A stretch of DNA of 42,002 nt from CAYVBN01 sp964538565 (GCA_964538565.1 CAZIGW010000179.1:1-42002), one strand, 5' to 3'; numbered from the stretch's first letter, positions 25,797-34,813 are shown. Translations and numbers: made by a program. Notes: generated by a model not told the origin, from the letters alone.

Positions 25797-25832
25797 GGTG
25801 CGTCGCGCGCCGCCGCGCCGGCGCGACGCACC
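25797..25832 (+). promoter_or_regulatory. Perfect 12-bp GC hairpin between receptor and monooxygenase genes
   Basis: Arms 25797-25808 and 25821-25832 (GGTGCGTCGCGC and its complement) are perfect and enclose a 12-nt loop. A very stable stem is expected, but no T run follows on either strand, so it is not a classic terminator. It sits in the 167-nt gap and probably protects or separates the receptor transcript from the downstream genes. Role inferred. Confidence 0.6.
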
Positions 25833-25867
25833 ACTCCTTCATTCGGCCGGGGACTCGGGAAGGACCA

Positions 25868-26911
25868 ATGAGAGTCGGATTGTTCGATCACGTCGAGCAC
25901 TCGGATCGCCCGCTCGCAACCCAGTTCGATGAGCGCCTGAGGTTCGTCGCCGCGGCCGAAGAGGCCGGGCTCTACTGCTTGCACGTGGCCGAGCACCATT
26001 GCACGCCGCTCAACATGGTGCCGGTGCCGGGCGTCTACCTCGGGGCGGTGGCGCGGCTGACGAAGCGAATCCGTCTCGGACCGCTCGTCTATCTGCTGCC
26101 GCTCTACTCGCCGCTGCGGCTCGCCGAAGAGATCTGCATGCTCGACCACCTGAGCTACGGACGGCTCGAGGTCGGCGTCGGGCGCGGCGTCTCGCCGTTC
26201 GAGCTCAACTATCACAAGGTCGACCACGACCAGTCGCGTGACATCTTCATCGACGCGTACGAGTGCCTGCGCGCGGCGCTCGGCGGCGAGCGCTTCAGCT
26301 ACGCGGGCACGCGCTTCAGCTACGCCGACGTGCCGATGCCGCTGCGTCCCTTGCAAAATCCGCACCCGGCGTTCTGGTACGGTTCGTCGAACACCACGGG
26401 CGCGGCCTGGGCGGGCGAACACGGCATGCATTTCACGACGCTCGGACCGATGAAGCTCGCCCGGACCAACATCGACGCTTTCAGAGAGGCGCTCGCCAAG
26501 CGAGGCGGCCCGGAGATCCCCAAGGCCGATTTCCGCGGCGGCGCCGCCATCGGCGTCCTGCGGCAGATCGTGGTCGCCGACACCGACGACGAGGCGCGAC
26601 GCATCGCCAAGCCGGCGGTCGAATATCACCTCGAGATGCTGAATTATCTCCGCAAGATGCACGGTTCGACCGAGTACACGGCGCGCGCCAACGTGCCGCG
26701 CGGCGCAACCCTCGAAGAGTGCATCAAGGACGGCTCCGCCATCGTCGGCAGTCCGCAGACCGTATGGGCCGAAATCGAACGACAGGCGGGCGAGCTCGGA
26801 CTGACCTATCTGCTCGCCTACATGTTCTTTGGCACGATGACGCTCGCGGACGCGCTACGCTCGCTCGAATTGTTCAGGACGGAAGTGATGCCGAAGATGG
26901 CGACGCTCTGA
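25868..26911 (+). CDS. LLM-class (luciferase-like) flavin-dependent monooxygenase
   Basis: A 347-residue TIM-barrel flavoprotein of the bacterial luciferase family. MRVGLFDHVEHSD, ERLRFVAAAEEAGLYCLHVA and EHHCTPLN are the usual N-terminal blocks. RIRLGPLVYLLPLYSPLRLA and DHLSYGRLEVGVGRGVSPFE contribute the reduced-FMN site. Such enzymes use FMNH2 from a separate reductase and O2 to hydroxylate or cleave a substrate, often desulfonating or ring-opening. The ATG at 25868 follows GGGAAGGACC. The molybdenum hydroxylase follows after 56 nt. Confidence 0.92.
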   Translation: MRVGLFDHVEHSDRPLATQFDERLRFVAAAEEAGLYCLHVAEHHCTPLNMVPVPGVYLGAVARLTKRIRLGPLVYLLPLYSPLRLAEEICMLDHLSYGRLEVGVGRGVSPFELNYHKVDHDQSRDIFIDAYECLRAALGGERFSYAGTRFSYADVPMPLRPLQNPHPAFWYGSSNTTGAAWAGEHGMHFTTLGPMKLARTNIDAFREALAKRGGPEIPKADFRGGAAIGVLRQIVVADTDDEARRIAKPAVEYHLEMLNYLRKMHGSTEYTARANVPRGATLEECIKDGSAIVGSPQTVWAEIERQAGELGLTYLLAYMFFGTMTLADALRSLELFRTEVMPKMATL

Positions 26912-26967
26912 GAGCGGCGACGGCAGCGGGGATTTTCACATGGTCTTTGTCGCACGCGAGGTGTCCC

Positions 26968-29295
26968 GTGGGTGAATTTGCGCTGGGACAGCCGGTTCCG
27001 CGATTTGAGGATCCGCGGCTGGTGAGAGGCGGCGGGCGCTACGTCGACGACGTCGCGCTGCCCGGAATGGCGTTCGGCTACGTGCTGCGCTCGCCGCATG
27101 CGCACGCCAGGATCCGCGCGATCCGCACCGATGCAGCGAAGGCCGCGCCAGGCGTCCTTGCCGTCCTCACCGGAGCGGACTGGCAGGCGTCCGGATTCGG
27201 CGACCTGCCGGTGCCGGGCGGCTTCAGGCGGCGCGACGGCGGCGGCATGTACCGCCCGCCCTACCCCGGCCTCGTGCGCGACCGGGTGCGCTGGGTCGGC
27301 GACTATGTCGCCTTCGTGGTCGCCGAGACCGCTCTGCAGGCGGCCGACGCGGCGGAATTGATCGAGGTCGACTACGAGCCGCTGCCCGCCGTCACGTCGA
27401 CCGCGGAGGCATCCTCGCCCGGCGCGCCGCGCGTGTGGGACGATTGCCCGGACAATATCTGCTTCGTGTATGCGGCGGGCGACAAGGCGGCGACCGACGC
27501 CGCCTTCGCGCAGGCACGCCACGTCGTGCGGCAGAGGATCGTCATCAACCGGGTGACGGCCGCCACGATGGAGCCGCGCACCTGCGTGGGCCAATATGAT
27601 GCGGCGGCCGACCGCTACACGATCCACACCACGCTGCAGCGCGCGCACGCCTTCCGTTCCGAGCTCGCCAAGTACGTTCTCAAGGTTCCGGAAAGCAAGG
27701 TGCACGTCATCGCCGGCGACATCGGCGGCAGCTTCGGGATGAAGTCGGCGGTCTACAACGAAGTCGCCCTGGTGCTGCTGGCCTCAAGGCTGCTGGGGCG
27801 GCCGGTGAAATGGACCAGCACCCGCTCCGAGGCCTTCCTGTCGGATGCGCAGGGCCGCGACAACGTGAGCGACGCCGAGCTTGCCCTCGATGCGGAAGGG
27901 CATTTTCTCGGGCTGCGGGTAAAGACGCTCGCCGCCGTCGGCGCCTATCTGCAGTCGGCGATGCCCGCCTGCACCGGCAACATCGGCTCGCTCGCCGGCG
28001 TCTACCGCACGCCGGCGATTTTTGCCGAGGTCACCGCGGTCTTCACCAATACCAACCCGATCCGGCCCTATCGCGGCAACGGCCGTCCCGAGGCGGCCTA
28101 CGTGATCGAGCGGCTGGTCGATCTCGCCGCCGATGAACTGCGCATCGACCCGGCTGAGATCCGGCGGCGAAACATGATTCCGCCGCAGGCGATGCCGTTC
28201 AAGACCGGGCTGACCTTCACGTATGACAGCGGCGAGTTCGAAAAGAGCATGGACCTGGCGCTGCGCCTCGCCGACGCCGCGGGTTTCGAGAAGCGGCGCG
28301 CGGAGGCGCGCCGGCGCGGAAAGCTGCGCGGGATGGGCATGTCGAACACGATCGAGCGCGCGGCGGCGCCCGGCTTCGAAGGCGCGGAAATCCGGTTCGA
28401 CCGTTCCGGCGCCGTCACGCTGTTCTCCGGAACGGTCACGCAGGGCCAGGGACACGAAACGATCTTCAAGCAGCTCGTGTGCGATCGCTTCGGCCTCGAC
28501 CCCGATGAAGTCCACTACGTGCAGGGCGACACCGACGAGGTGTTCTTCGGCGAAGGGACCGGCGGTTCGCGCTCGGCGACCATCGGCGGGTCGGCGTTCC
28601 TCGCCGCCACCGACAAGATCATCGCCAAGGCGAAGCTGATCGCCGCCCATCTTCTCGGCGTCGCCCCGGGTGACGTCACGTTCGACGACGGCGTCTTCTC
28701 GTCGAAGGCGACCAACCGCACCCTCACCATCAAGGAGATCGCGCGCGAGGCCGCGAACCCGGCGAAGCTGCCGCGCGACATGGAGCCGGGCCTCGTGGCA
28801 ACGGCGGTCTACCGCGCCGAGGCGGAGAACTATCCCAACGGATGCCACATCTGCGAACTGGAGATCGACCCGGAAACCGGCACGGTCGAGATCCTGCGCT
28901 ACAGCGTGGTCGACGACGTCGGCACCGTCCTCAATCCCCTGCTGCTGCACGGGCAGATCGTCGGCGGCGTGGCACAGGGCATCGGGCAGATGCTGATGGA
29001 GGACATCCGCTTCGAGGCGGGATCGGGCCAGCTCCTGACCGGCTCGTTCATGGACTACGCGATGCCGCGCGCCGAGGACCTCTCGGCCGTCCACGTCGAG
29101 AGCAATCCGGTGCCGACCAAGACCAATCCGCTCGGGGTGAAGGGCGCGGGTGAGGCCGGCTGCGTCGGCGCGCTGCCGGCGGTCGCCAACGCCCTGGTCG
29201 ACGCCCTCTCGGTGCTCGGCATCCGGCACGTCGAAATGCCGGCGACGCCCGAGCGCATCTGGCGGGCGATCCGCGCGGCCGAAGCCACGGTTTGA
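26968..29295 (+). CDS. Molybdenum hydroxylase large subunit (xanthine dehydrogenase/CoxL family), no small subunits nearby
   Basis: A 775-residue molybdopterin-binding subunit. The GTG at 26968 has GAGGTG five bases upstream. Blocks include PRFEDPRLVRGGGRYVDD at the start, AGDIGGSFGMK, RPYRGNGRPEAAYVIERLVD, TQGQGHETIFKQL and the active-site Glu near residue 729 (GVKGAGEAGC). It lacks the CoxL Cys loop and so is a type II enzyme that hydroxylates aromatic or heterocyclic carbons or oxidises aldehydes. A working enzyme normally also needs a 2Fe-2S and a FAD subunit, and neither gene is in the window. It may borrow subunits from elsewhere. Confidence 0.93.
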   Translation: MGEFALGQPVPRFEDPRLVRGGGRYVDDVALPGMAFGYVLRSPHAHARIRAIRTDAAKAAPGVLAVLTGADWQASGFGDLPVPGGFRRRDGGGMYRPPYPGLVRDRVRWVGDYVAFVVAETALQAADAAELIEVDYEPLPAVTSTAEASSPGAPRVWDDCPDNICFVYAAGDKAATDAAFAQARHVVRQRIVINRVTAATMEPRTCVGQYDAAADRYTIHTTLQRAHAFRSELAKYVLKVPESKVHVIAGDIGGSFGMKSAVYNEVALVLLASRLLGRPVKWTSTRSEAFLSDAQGRDNVSDAELALDAEGHFLGLRVKTLAAVGAYLQSAMPACTGNIGSLAGVYRTPAIFAEVTAVFTNTNPIRPYRGNGRPEAAYVIERLVDLAADELRIDPAEIRRRNMIPPQAMPFKTGLTFTYDSGEFEKSMDLALRLADAAGFEKRRAEARRRGKLRGMGMSNTIERAAAPGFEGAEIRFDRSGAVTLFSGTVTQGQGHETIFKQLVCDRFGLDPDEVHYVQGDTDEVFFGEGTGGSRSATIGGSAFLAATDKIIAKAKLIAAHLLGVAPGDVTFDDGVFSSKATNRTLTIKEIAREAANPAKLPRDMEPGLVATAVYRAEAENYPNGCHICELEIDPETGTVEILRYSVVDDVGTVLNPLLLHGQIVGGVAQGIGQMLMEDIRFEAGSGQLLTGSFMDYAMPRAEDLSAVHVESNPVPTKTNPLGVKGAGEAGCVGALPAVANALVDALSVLGIRHVEMPATPERIWRAIRAAEATV

Positions 29296-29382
29296 AGGCT
29301 TCGGACCGGCTTGCTTCCCAAAGGCGAGATCGGCAAAGTTCGTCGCGAAAGAGGCCGTTGGACGGCCCTGAAGGACACATTC

Positions 29383-30483
29383 ATGCCGAGTGCTCTGTTC
29401 TCGCCACTTCGACTGGCCAATCTCGAGCTCGCCAACCGCATCGTCGTCTCGCCCATGTGCCAATACAGCGCCAACGACGGCGCGGCCTCCGACTGGCACA
29501 TCACGCACCTCGGCATGCTGGCGAATTCGGGCGCCGCCCTGCTAGTGGTCGAGATGACCGACGTCGAGCGCCGCGGCCGCATCAGCCACGGCTGCCTCGG
29601 CCTCTATTCCGACGCCTGCGAGGCGGCGCTGGCGCGCGTCGTCGCCCATTGCCATCGGGCCGGCTCGGCCAAGCTCGGGGTTCAACTGGCGCACGCCGGC
29701 CGCAAGGCAAGCGCGCACATGCCGTGGGAGGGCAGCCAGCCGCTCGGGCCCGGCGAGGACGCCTGGGAGACCATCGCCCCTTCGCCAATCCCGTATGGGG
29801 CCGGCTGGCCGACTCCGCGCGAGATGACGGAGGCCGATCTCGAAGCCGTGAGGGAGGCCTTCGTGGCCGCCGCCAAGCGCGCGGTCCGCATCGGCTTCGA
29901 CGCCATCGAGCTGCACGGCGCGCACGGCTACCTGCTGCACAGCTTCCTGTCGCCGATCTCCAACCAGCGGCGCGATCAATACGGCGGCTCGGCCGAGGGG
30001 CGTATGCGCTTTCCGCTCGCCGTCGCCCGCGCGGTGCGCGCCGCAGTGCCGCGCGGCATCCCGGTCGGCGCGCGCATCACCGGCAATGACTGGCTCGAGG
30101 GTGGCATCACGCCGGACGACGCCGTCGCCTTTGCCAAGGCGCTGCGCGAGGCCGGGCTCGACTACGTGGACGTCTCATCGGGCGGCCTGACCGCCAACGC
30201 CAAGCTGCCGGCCCAGCCCGGCTACAACGTGCCGTTCGCCGAAAAGGTGCGCCGCGAGGCGGGAATCGCGGTCCGCACCGTCGGCCTGATCGCGACACCG
30301 AAACAGGCGGAGGCCATCATCGCCGAGGGCAAGGCCGACATGGTCGCGCTCGCCCGCGCCATGCTCGACGATCCGCATTGGGCCTGGCATGCGGCCGAAG
30401 CGCTGGGGGCGGAAGTGGCGCGCCCGCGCCAGTACCAGCGCGCCGCCCCGAAGGCGTGGCCGGGCGCGGCCTATCGCGACTGA
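29383..30483 (+). CDS. Old Yellow Enzyme (NADH:flavin oxidoreductase), YqjM type
   Basis: A 366-residue FMN TIM barrel. Cys26 and Tyr28 in SPMCQYSANDG match the YqjM/thermophilic-like class. QLAHAGRKAS, the paired histidines in ELHGAHGYLLHSFLSP, RRDQYGGSAEGRMRFPL and the late MVALARAMLDDPHW complete the signature. It reduces activated C=C bonds with NAD(P)H and could saturate a ring or a ring-cleavage product. It follows the molybdenum hydroxylase by 87 nt and ends convergent with the next gene. The start at 29383 is chosen because it gives the family N-terminus FSPLRLANLELANRI. Confidence 0.94.
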   Translation: MPSALFSPLRLANLELANRIVVSPMCQYSANDGAASDWHITHLGMLANSGAALLVVEMTDVERRGRISHGCLGLYSDACEAALARVVAHCHRAGSAKLGVQLAHAGRKASAHMPWEGSQPLGPGEDAWETIAPSPIPYGAGWPTPREMTEADLEAVREAFVAAAKRAVRIGFDAIELHGAHGYLLHSFLSPISNQRRDQYGGSAEGRMRFPLAVARAVRAAVPRGIPVGARITGNDWLEGGITPDDAVAFAKALREAGLDYVDVSSGGLTANAKLPAQPGYNVPFAEKVRREAGIAVRTVGLIATPKQAEAIIAEGKADMVALARAMLDDPHWAWHAAEALGAEVARPRQYQRAAPKAWPGAAYRD

Positions 30484-30512
30484 GCGATCCGGCGAGGGCA
30501 AACGCGTGGGCG

Positions 30513-31679
30513 TCACTCGCACAATTCGCGCATGACCGCATAGAGCGCCGACTGTCCCTCGAAGCCGACGCCGGGCCGCTCGGAGAGGCTGATGTAGCCG
30601 CTCTCGATGGTGGCGTCGTCGGCGAAACCGCCGAACGGACCGAACACGCCCGGATAGGATTCGGCGCCACCGAGTCCGAAGCCGCCCGCGATCGCGAGCG
30701 ACATCTGGTTGCCGCCGTGCGGAAACAGCGATGTGCGCGACCAGCCGTGGCGCGCCAGCATCTCGAGCGTGCGCGCATACTGCACGATGCCATAGGCCTG
30801 CGGCGGATCGACCTGGATGATGTCGCCGCCGGGCCGCAGGCCGCCGAAACGGACCAGATTCTCGACGTCCTGTGTCGAGAAAAGGTTTTCGCCGGTGGCG
30901 AGCGGCGGGGCATAGACGCCGGCGATCTCCGCCAGCAAGGCGTAGTCGAGCGGATCGCACGGCTCCTCGAACCAGCGCAGCTCATAGGGCGAGAGCGCCT
31001 TCGCGTAGGCGAGCGCCGAGTCCCGCTCGAACTTGGAGTTGGCATCGACCGCAAGCCGCAAGCCCGAGCCGACCACCTCGAGCACGGCGTCGATCCGGCG
31101 CAGGTCCTCGTCGAGTGGCAGGCCGCCGACCTTCATCTTGACGAGGGTGTAGCCGGCATCGAGATGGCGGCGCATCTCGTCCTTCAGATCGTCGAGGGTC
31201 TGCCCCGGCCAATACCAGCCGCCGCCGACGTAGCAGAACACCCGGTCGGCGGCCTTTCCGCCGTTGAAGCGTTCGGCGAGAAGGCGATGAAGCGGCAGCC
31301 CGGCGATCTTCGCGACGGCGTCCCAGACGGCGACCTCGATCGCGCCGATCGCGATCGAGCGCTCGCTGTGTCCGCCCGACTTCTCCCGCTGCATCATGCA
31401 GGCCAGAATCTTCGCCGGATCGAAGTTTTCGCGCGTCGGATCGAGCAGCGTCGCCGGTTCGGCGGCGAGGATGCGCGGGATGAAGCGCGCGCGCATCTGC
31501 GCGCCGCAGGCGTAGCGGCCGGTCGAGTTGAACGCAAAGCCGACGACCGGTTTTCCCTCGCGGATCACATCGGTAACGACGGCGACCACCGACGTGGTCA
31601 TCTCGGAAAAATCGAAGCTCGAGTTCGCGAGCGCGGACTTCAGCGGCACCGCTTTCTCGCGCACGTCGACGATACGCAT
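30513..31679 (-). CDS. Enolase-superfamily acid-sugar dehydratase, D-tartrate dehydratase-like
   Basis: A 388-residue mandelate-racemase-type barrel. Lys181 and Lys183 (VKMKVG), metal ligands Asp213 (VDANSK), Glu239 (FEEP) and Glu264 (TGENLFS), and His321 (FPHGGNQMSL) line the active site. As I recall the Bradyrhizobium japonicum D-tartrate dehydratase, it is one residue longer and shares many blocks, such as SVVAVVTDV, VAVWDAVAKIAG, GYPG/SYPGVF and GFEGQS. Its acid-base pair is Lys184/His322. The DPPQAYG segment differs from DCALSYG in that enzyme, so the substrate may be a related hydroxy-diacid. Mg-dependent, cytoplasmic. Confidence 0.9.
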   Translation of the reverse strand: MRIVDVREKAVPLKSALANSSFDFSEMTTSVVAVVTDVIREGKPVVGFAFNSTGRYACGAQMRARFIPRILAAEPATLLDPTRENFDPAKILACMMQREKSGGHSERSIAIGAIEVAVWDAVAKIAGLPLHRLLAERFNGGKAADRVFCYVGGGWYWPGQTLDDLKDEMRRHLDAGYTLVKMKVGGLPLDEDLRRIDAVLEVVGSGLRLAVDANSKFERDSALAYAKALSPYELRWFEEPCDPLDYALLAEIAGVYAPPLATGENLFSTQDVENLVRFGGLRPGGDIIQVDPPQAYGIVQYARTLEMLARHGWSRTSLFPHGGNQMSLAIAGGFGLGGAESYPGVFGPFGGFADDATIESGYISLSERPGVGFEGQSALYAVMRELCE

Positions 31680-31872
31680 CGATCCACCTTCCGAAATTCG
31701 TCGAGCGCTTCGAGGTCGCCAAGGCGCGTTGCCGTCGCGGGCCTGACTGAGCTGGCCGTCCGGACACGCCCCGAGCGTCCTACTATTCTATCGTTGTCCG
31801 ATTGCGGAAGATCAAGACCGGAACGGGACAGCCCTCAGGGCCCACAAAATATTGCATCACGGAGACGACCAG

Positions 31873-32262
31873 ATGAACAAATCGTTCGTCCGCGGCACAT
31901 GGCAACAGAAGCGAGCCTTCTCCCCGGCCGTCATCACCGAGGGGGCAAGCAAGATCGTCTGGGTGGCGGGCCACACCGGCCAGACCGCCGACGACGGCCG
32001 TTCGCTTGCAGGCGATTTCGATGCGCAATGCCGGCAGACTTTCCGCAACATCGAACGAACCCTGAAGGAGGCGGGCGCCACGCTCGCCGATCTCGTCACC
32101 ATGACGGTGTTTCTGTCGGACGCCCGTCACACCACGCGGATGACCGAGATTCGCACCGAGATCTTCGGGCGCGACTTTCCGGCCAGCGCCGCCATCACGG
32201 TCACTGGCTTTGCCGATCCCTCGATTCTGATCGAAATCCAGGGCGTCGCCGTGCCGGCTTGA
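31873..32262 (+). CDS. RidA-fold (YjgF/Rid family) protein lacking the catalytic arginine
   Basis: A 129-residue single-domain Rid protein. The ATG at 31873 has GGAG eight bases upstream. IVWVAGHTGQTADDG, TFRNIERTLKEAGATLADL and TMTVFLSDARH are family blocks. In RidA proper the enamine/imine deaminase site has Arg in PARSC. Here the same place reads PASAA (Ser105), so 2-aminoacrylate deamination is unlikely. Similar Arg-less Rid proteins accompany aromatic and amide catabolic genes. It precedes the Fe-S protein by 79 nt in the same direction. Confidence 0.9.
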   Translation: MNKSFVRGTWQQKRAFSPAVITEGASKIVWVAGHTGQTADDGRSLAGDFDAQCRQTFRNIERTLKEAGATLADLVTMTVFLSDARHTTRMTEIRTEIFGRDFPASAAITVTGFADPSILIEIQGVAVPA

Positions 32263-32341
32263 GGACGGAGGATCCAATTGTGGGTTGCGCCGCAGGCGGC
32301 CCGTCCTACTATCGACGCCGAACACCACCGGGTCGTCCAGA

Positions 32342-33679
32342 ATGTCCGAAGCTTCTTTCGATTCCGCGCTGGCGGGCCGCGTCGACGACATCCTCGACGC
32401 GTGCACCCGCTGTGGGAAATGCTTCGCGGTCTGCCCGACGGGCGAGCCGGCCGGCCTGTCGGAGATCGACCCCGAGGCCGTCGTCTCCGGGGTCCTCGAC
32501 ATCCTGCGAACCGGTCAGGGTCCGGAGGTTTCACGCCGCTGGGCGAGCGCGTGCATGCTCAACGGCGACTGCATCGAGGCGTGCGATTACGGCGTCAATC
32601 CGCGCTTCATGCTCGCCATGGCGCGGGTGGCGATGAACAGGGCCGGCAGCGAGCTGCCCGAGCGGCGTCGGCGCGGGGTGGAGAACTATCGCGGAATGGC
32701 TCGCGACGTGACCGTGCTGTCCCGCCTGCAACTGACGCCCGAGATGCTGCAGCGGCTCGGGCAGATGTCGGGCGCCACCGGCGCGCCCGAGCCGGATCAG
32801 GCTCCCGATTTCGTCTTCTATACGGGCTGCAACGTCCTCAAGACTCCGCACATCGCATTGCTCGCGCTCGACATCATGGATGCACTCGGCGTGACCTATC
32901 GGGTCATGGGCGGGCCCGCCCACTGCTGCGGCGTCATCCAGCTGCGCACCGGCGACACCGAAGTCTCGGGGCGGCTTGCGACCAATACGCTCGACCGCCT
33001 GGCGCAGTCGAAATCCGGCCAGGTGCTCTCGTGGTGCCCGAGCTGTCACGTGCAGTTCACAGAAACCACGCTGCCGACCGTCGAGCGCATTCGCGGCGCC
33101 CGCCCGTTCGAAATGACGCCGTTCATGCGCTTCCTGCGCGGCCGGCTCGATGACTTGCGGCTTCTGCTGCGCGAGCGGGTCGACCTGCGCGTGGCCTTGC
33201 ACCGGCATCCGGGCGTTGCCGGCGTGGTCGAGGCGGCCGAGGCGATCCTGACGGCGGTGCCCGGCGTCGAGCTCGTCGATCTCGGGCAGCCGGCGATCGG
33301 GTTGATGAGCAATGCGCTCGCCACGCTGCCGGACTACAAGCGCCAGCTTCAGCGCGCCGAACTGGAAGCCGCATGCGACGCCGGCATCGACGCGCTCGTC
33401 GCCGTCTATCACGCCGACCATCGCGAGCTTTGTGCGCACGAGCGCGACTGGCCGTTCTCAATCGTGAACATCCTCGAGATCGTCGGCGCCAGCATGGGCC
33501 TGCGGCACGAGGATCACTACAAGCGGCTCAAGATCCTGCAGGATGCCGACACGATCCTGGCCGAGTGCCGCGACCTGATGCAAGCGCACCAGCTCGACGA
33601 GGCGACCGCGCGCGACGTGATCGTCAAGGGCATGCTGGCGGACCAGCCGCTGCCGCTGATGGGTCGTGCGCGCACCTGA
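32342..33679 (+). CDS. Iron-sulfur oxidoreductase with a CCG domain (HdrB/GlcF-like)
   Basis: A 445-residue redox protein. An N-terminal 4Fe-4S site is CTRCGKCFAVCP (Cys21, 24, 27, 31). A second Cys group, C-x5-C-x3-C (Cys71, 77, 81), is not a standard ferredoxin spacing. The middle CCG domain has YTGCNVLKT, PAHCCGV and WCPSCH, which holds the noncubane cluster in HdrB or the electron-entry cluster in GlcF. A second CCG domain is suggested by the length, but its Cys residues are missing (DLGQPAIGLMSN). It probably passes electrons from a hydroxy-acid or acyl oxidation to quinone; the partner flavoprotein is not seen nearby. Confidence 0.88.
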   Translation: MSEASFDSALAGRVDDILDACTRCGKCFAVCPTGEPAGLSEIDPEAVVSGVLDILRTGQGPEVSRRWASACMLNGDCIEACDYGVNPRFMLAMARVAMNRAGSELPERRRRGVENYRGMARDVTVLSRLQLTPEMLQRLGQMSGATGAPEPDQAPDFVFYTGCNVLKTPHIALLALDIMDALGVTYRVMGGPAHCCGVIQLRTGDTEVSGRLATNTLDRLAQSKSGQVLSWCPSCHVQFTETTLPTVERIRGARPFEMTPFMRFLRGRLDDLRLLLRERVDLRVALHRHPGVAGVVEAAEAILTAVPGVELVDLGQPAIGLMSNALATLPDYKRQLQRAELEAACDAGIDALVAVYHADHRELCAHERDWPFSIVNILEIVGASMGLRHEDHYKRLKILQDADTILAECRDLMQAHQLDEATARDVIVKGMLADQPLPLMGRART

Positions 33680-33703
33680 GATGCCGCCGGTCGCGCCGCG
33701 CCT

Positions 33704-34810
33704 TTACATGCGATAGCGGTCGACCGCGCGCGCGTTCCAGATCAGGCCGTTTCCGGGCCGGTCCGGCACCAAGGCGAAGCCATCGACGATGCGCAGCGGT
33801 TCCTCGACGATGGCGTTGGCCCAGTCGACGTATTCGAGCCAGTGCCGCGTCGGAGTCGCGGCCAGGAGATGCGCGCTCACTTCCGGAAAGAGATGCGAGG
33901 ACATTTCGATCCCGTGCTGCGCGGCAAGCGCAGCGGCGCGCTGCCAGCCGGTGACGCCGCCGATCCGTTCGAGATCGGGCATCACGTAGTCGGCGGCGCC
34001 GGCGGACAGCGCGGCCGCCATGCCGGTAACCTCGGAAAAATTCTCCCCGACCTGGACCGGAACCGCGAGCTCGCGCACGAGCGTCGCAAGCCCGGCATAG
34101 TCGTCATGCCGGATCGGCTCTTCCAGCCAATAAATTCCTTCCCGCTCGAGCGCGCGGCCGCGGATGCGTGCCTCCGCCACGGTGAGCGCCTGGTTGTAGT
34201 CGACCATCACGGCGATATCCGCCGGCAGCCGCGACTTCACCACCCGCAGGGCGGCAAGATCCTGCGCGAGGCTCGGATAGCCGAGCCGCAGCTTCACCGC
34301 GCGGAAGCCGCCGGCGAGCAGCTGCTCGGCTTCGTCCGCGAGCCCGTCGGGCGGCATCAGGCCGAGCCCGCAACTGTTGTAGGCCGGAATGCGCGTCGGG
34401 GTCCCGCCGAGGATCGCCGCGAGCGGGCGGCCGGCGGCGACCGCCAGCGCATCCCAGGCGGCGACGTCGAACCCGCTCATCGCCATGCGCACGATCCCCT
34501 GCACGCCGATGAGAGCGAAGCGGCCGGCGAGCTTGCCCCAGAGGTCGACCGGCGCGAGTGGCTCGCCCCTTACGACGCGCGCCACCTCCTCGAGGATGCC
34601 GGCGATCGCCGGCGCCGCGGCGCGCACATAGCAGAAGAGATATGAGCGGCCGGTGATTCCCTCTTCGGTCTCGACGTCGATCAGAAGCAGCGGCGCCTTC
34701 GTCACCGTCGCGCGGCTGGTGCCGAGCACATGGCTCATCGGCACTTCGACGCCGACCGACCGGACGGCGCGGACCGTCAGATTGGCGGAGGAGGAGACGT
34801 TCGCGTCCAA
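33704..34810 (-). CDS. Mandelate-racemase subgroup enolase-superfamily enzyme with Lys166 to Arg change
   Basis: A 368-residue protein very like Pseudomonas putida mandelate racemase. From residue 173 on it aligns with that enzyme, as I remember it, at a constant offset of nine: Lys173 (K164), Arg175 (K166), Asp204 (D195), Glu230 (E221), Glu256 (E247), Asp279 (D270), His306 (H297) and Glu326 (E317). So the metal ligands and the Asp-His dyad are kept, but the second Lys base is Arg. It may have altered or one-sided chemistry, for instance a dehydratase. A TTG start at 34810 with GGAG seven bases upstream is used. It begins 3 nt after the PanE-family gene. Confidence 0.9.
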   Translation of the reverse strand: MDANVSSSANLTVRAVRSVGVEVPMSHVLGTSRATVTKAPLLLIDVETEEGITGRSYLFCYVRAAAPAIAGILEEVARVVRGEPLAPVDLWGKLAGRFALIGVQGIVRMAMSGFDVAAWDALAVAAGRPLAAILGGTPTRIPAYNSCGLGLMPPDGLADEAEQLLAGGFRAVKLRLGYPSLAQDLAALRVVKSRLPADIAVMVDYNQALTVAEARIRGRALEREGIYWLEEPIRHDDYAGLATLVRELAVPVQVGENFSEVTGMAAALSAGAADYVMPDLERIGGVTGWQRAAALAAQHGIEMSSHLFPEVSAHLLAATPTRHWLEYVDWANAIVEEPLRIVDGFALVPDRPGNGLIWNARAVDRYRM

Positions 34811-34813
34811 TGG

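Noticed and set aside
24509..25867. A long plus-strand frame running into the LLM monooxygenase
   Set aside because: The part before 25868 is Arg-rich and out of frame with the clear receptor gene. Only the LLM part from 25868 is real.
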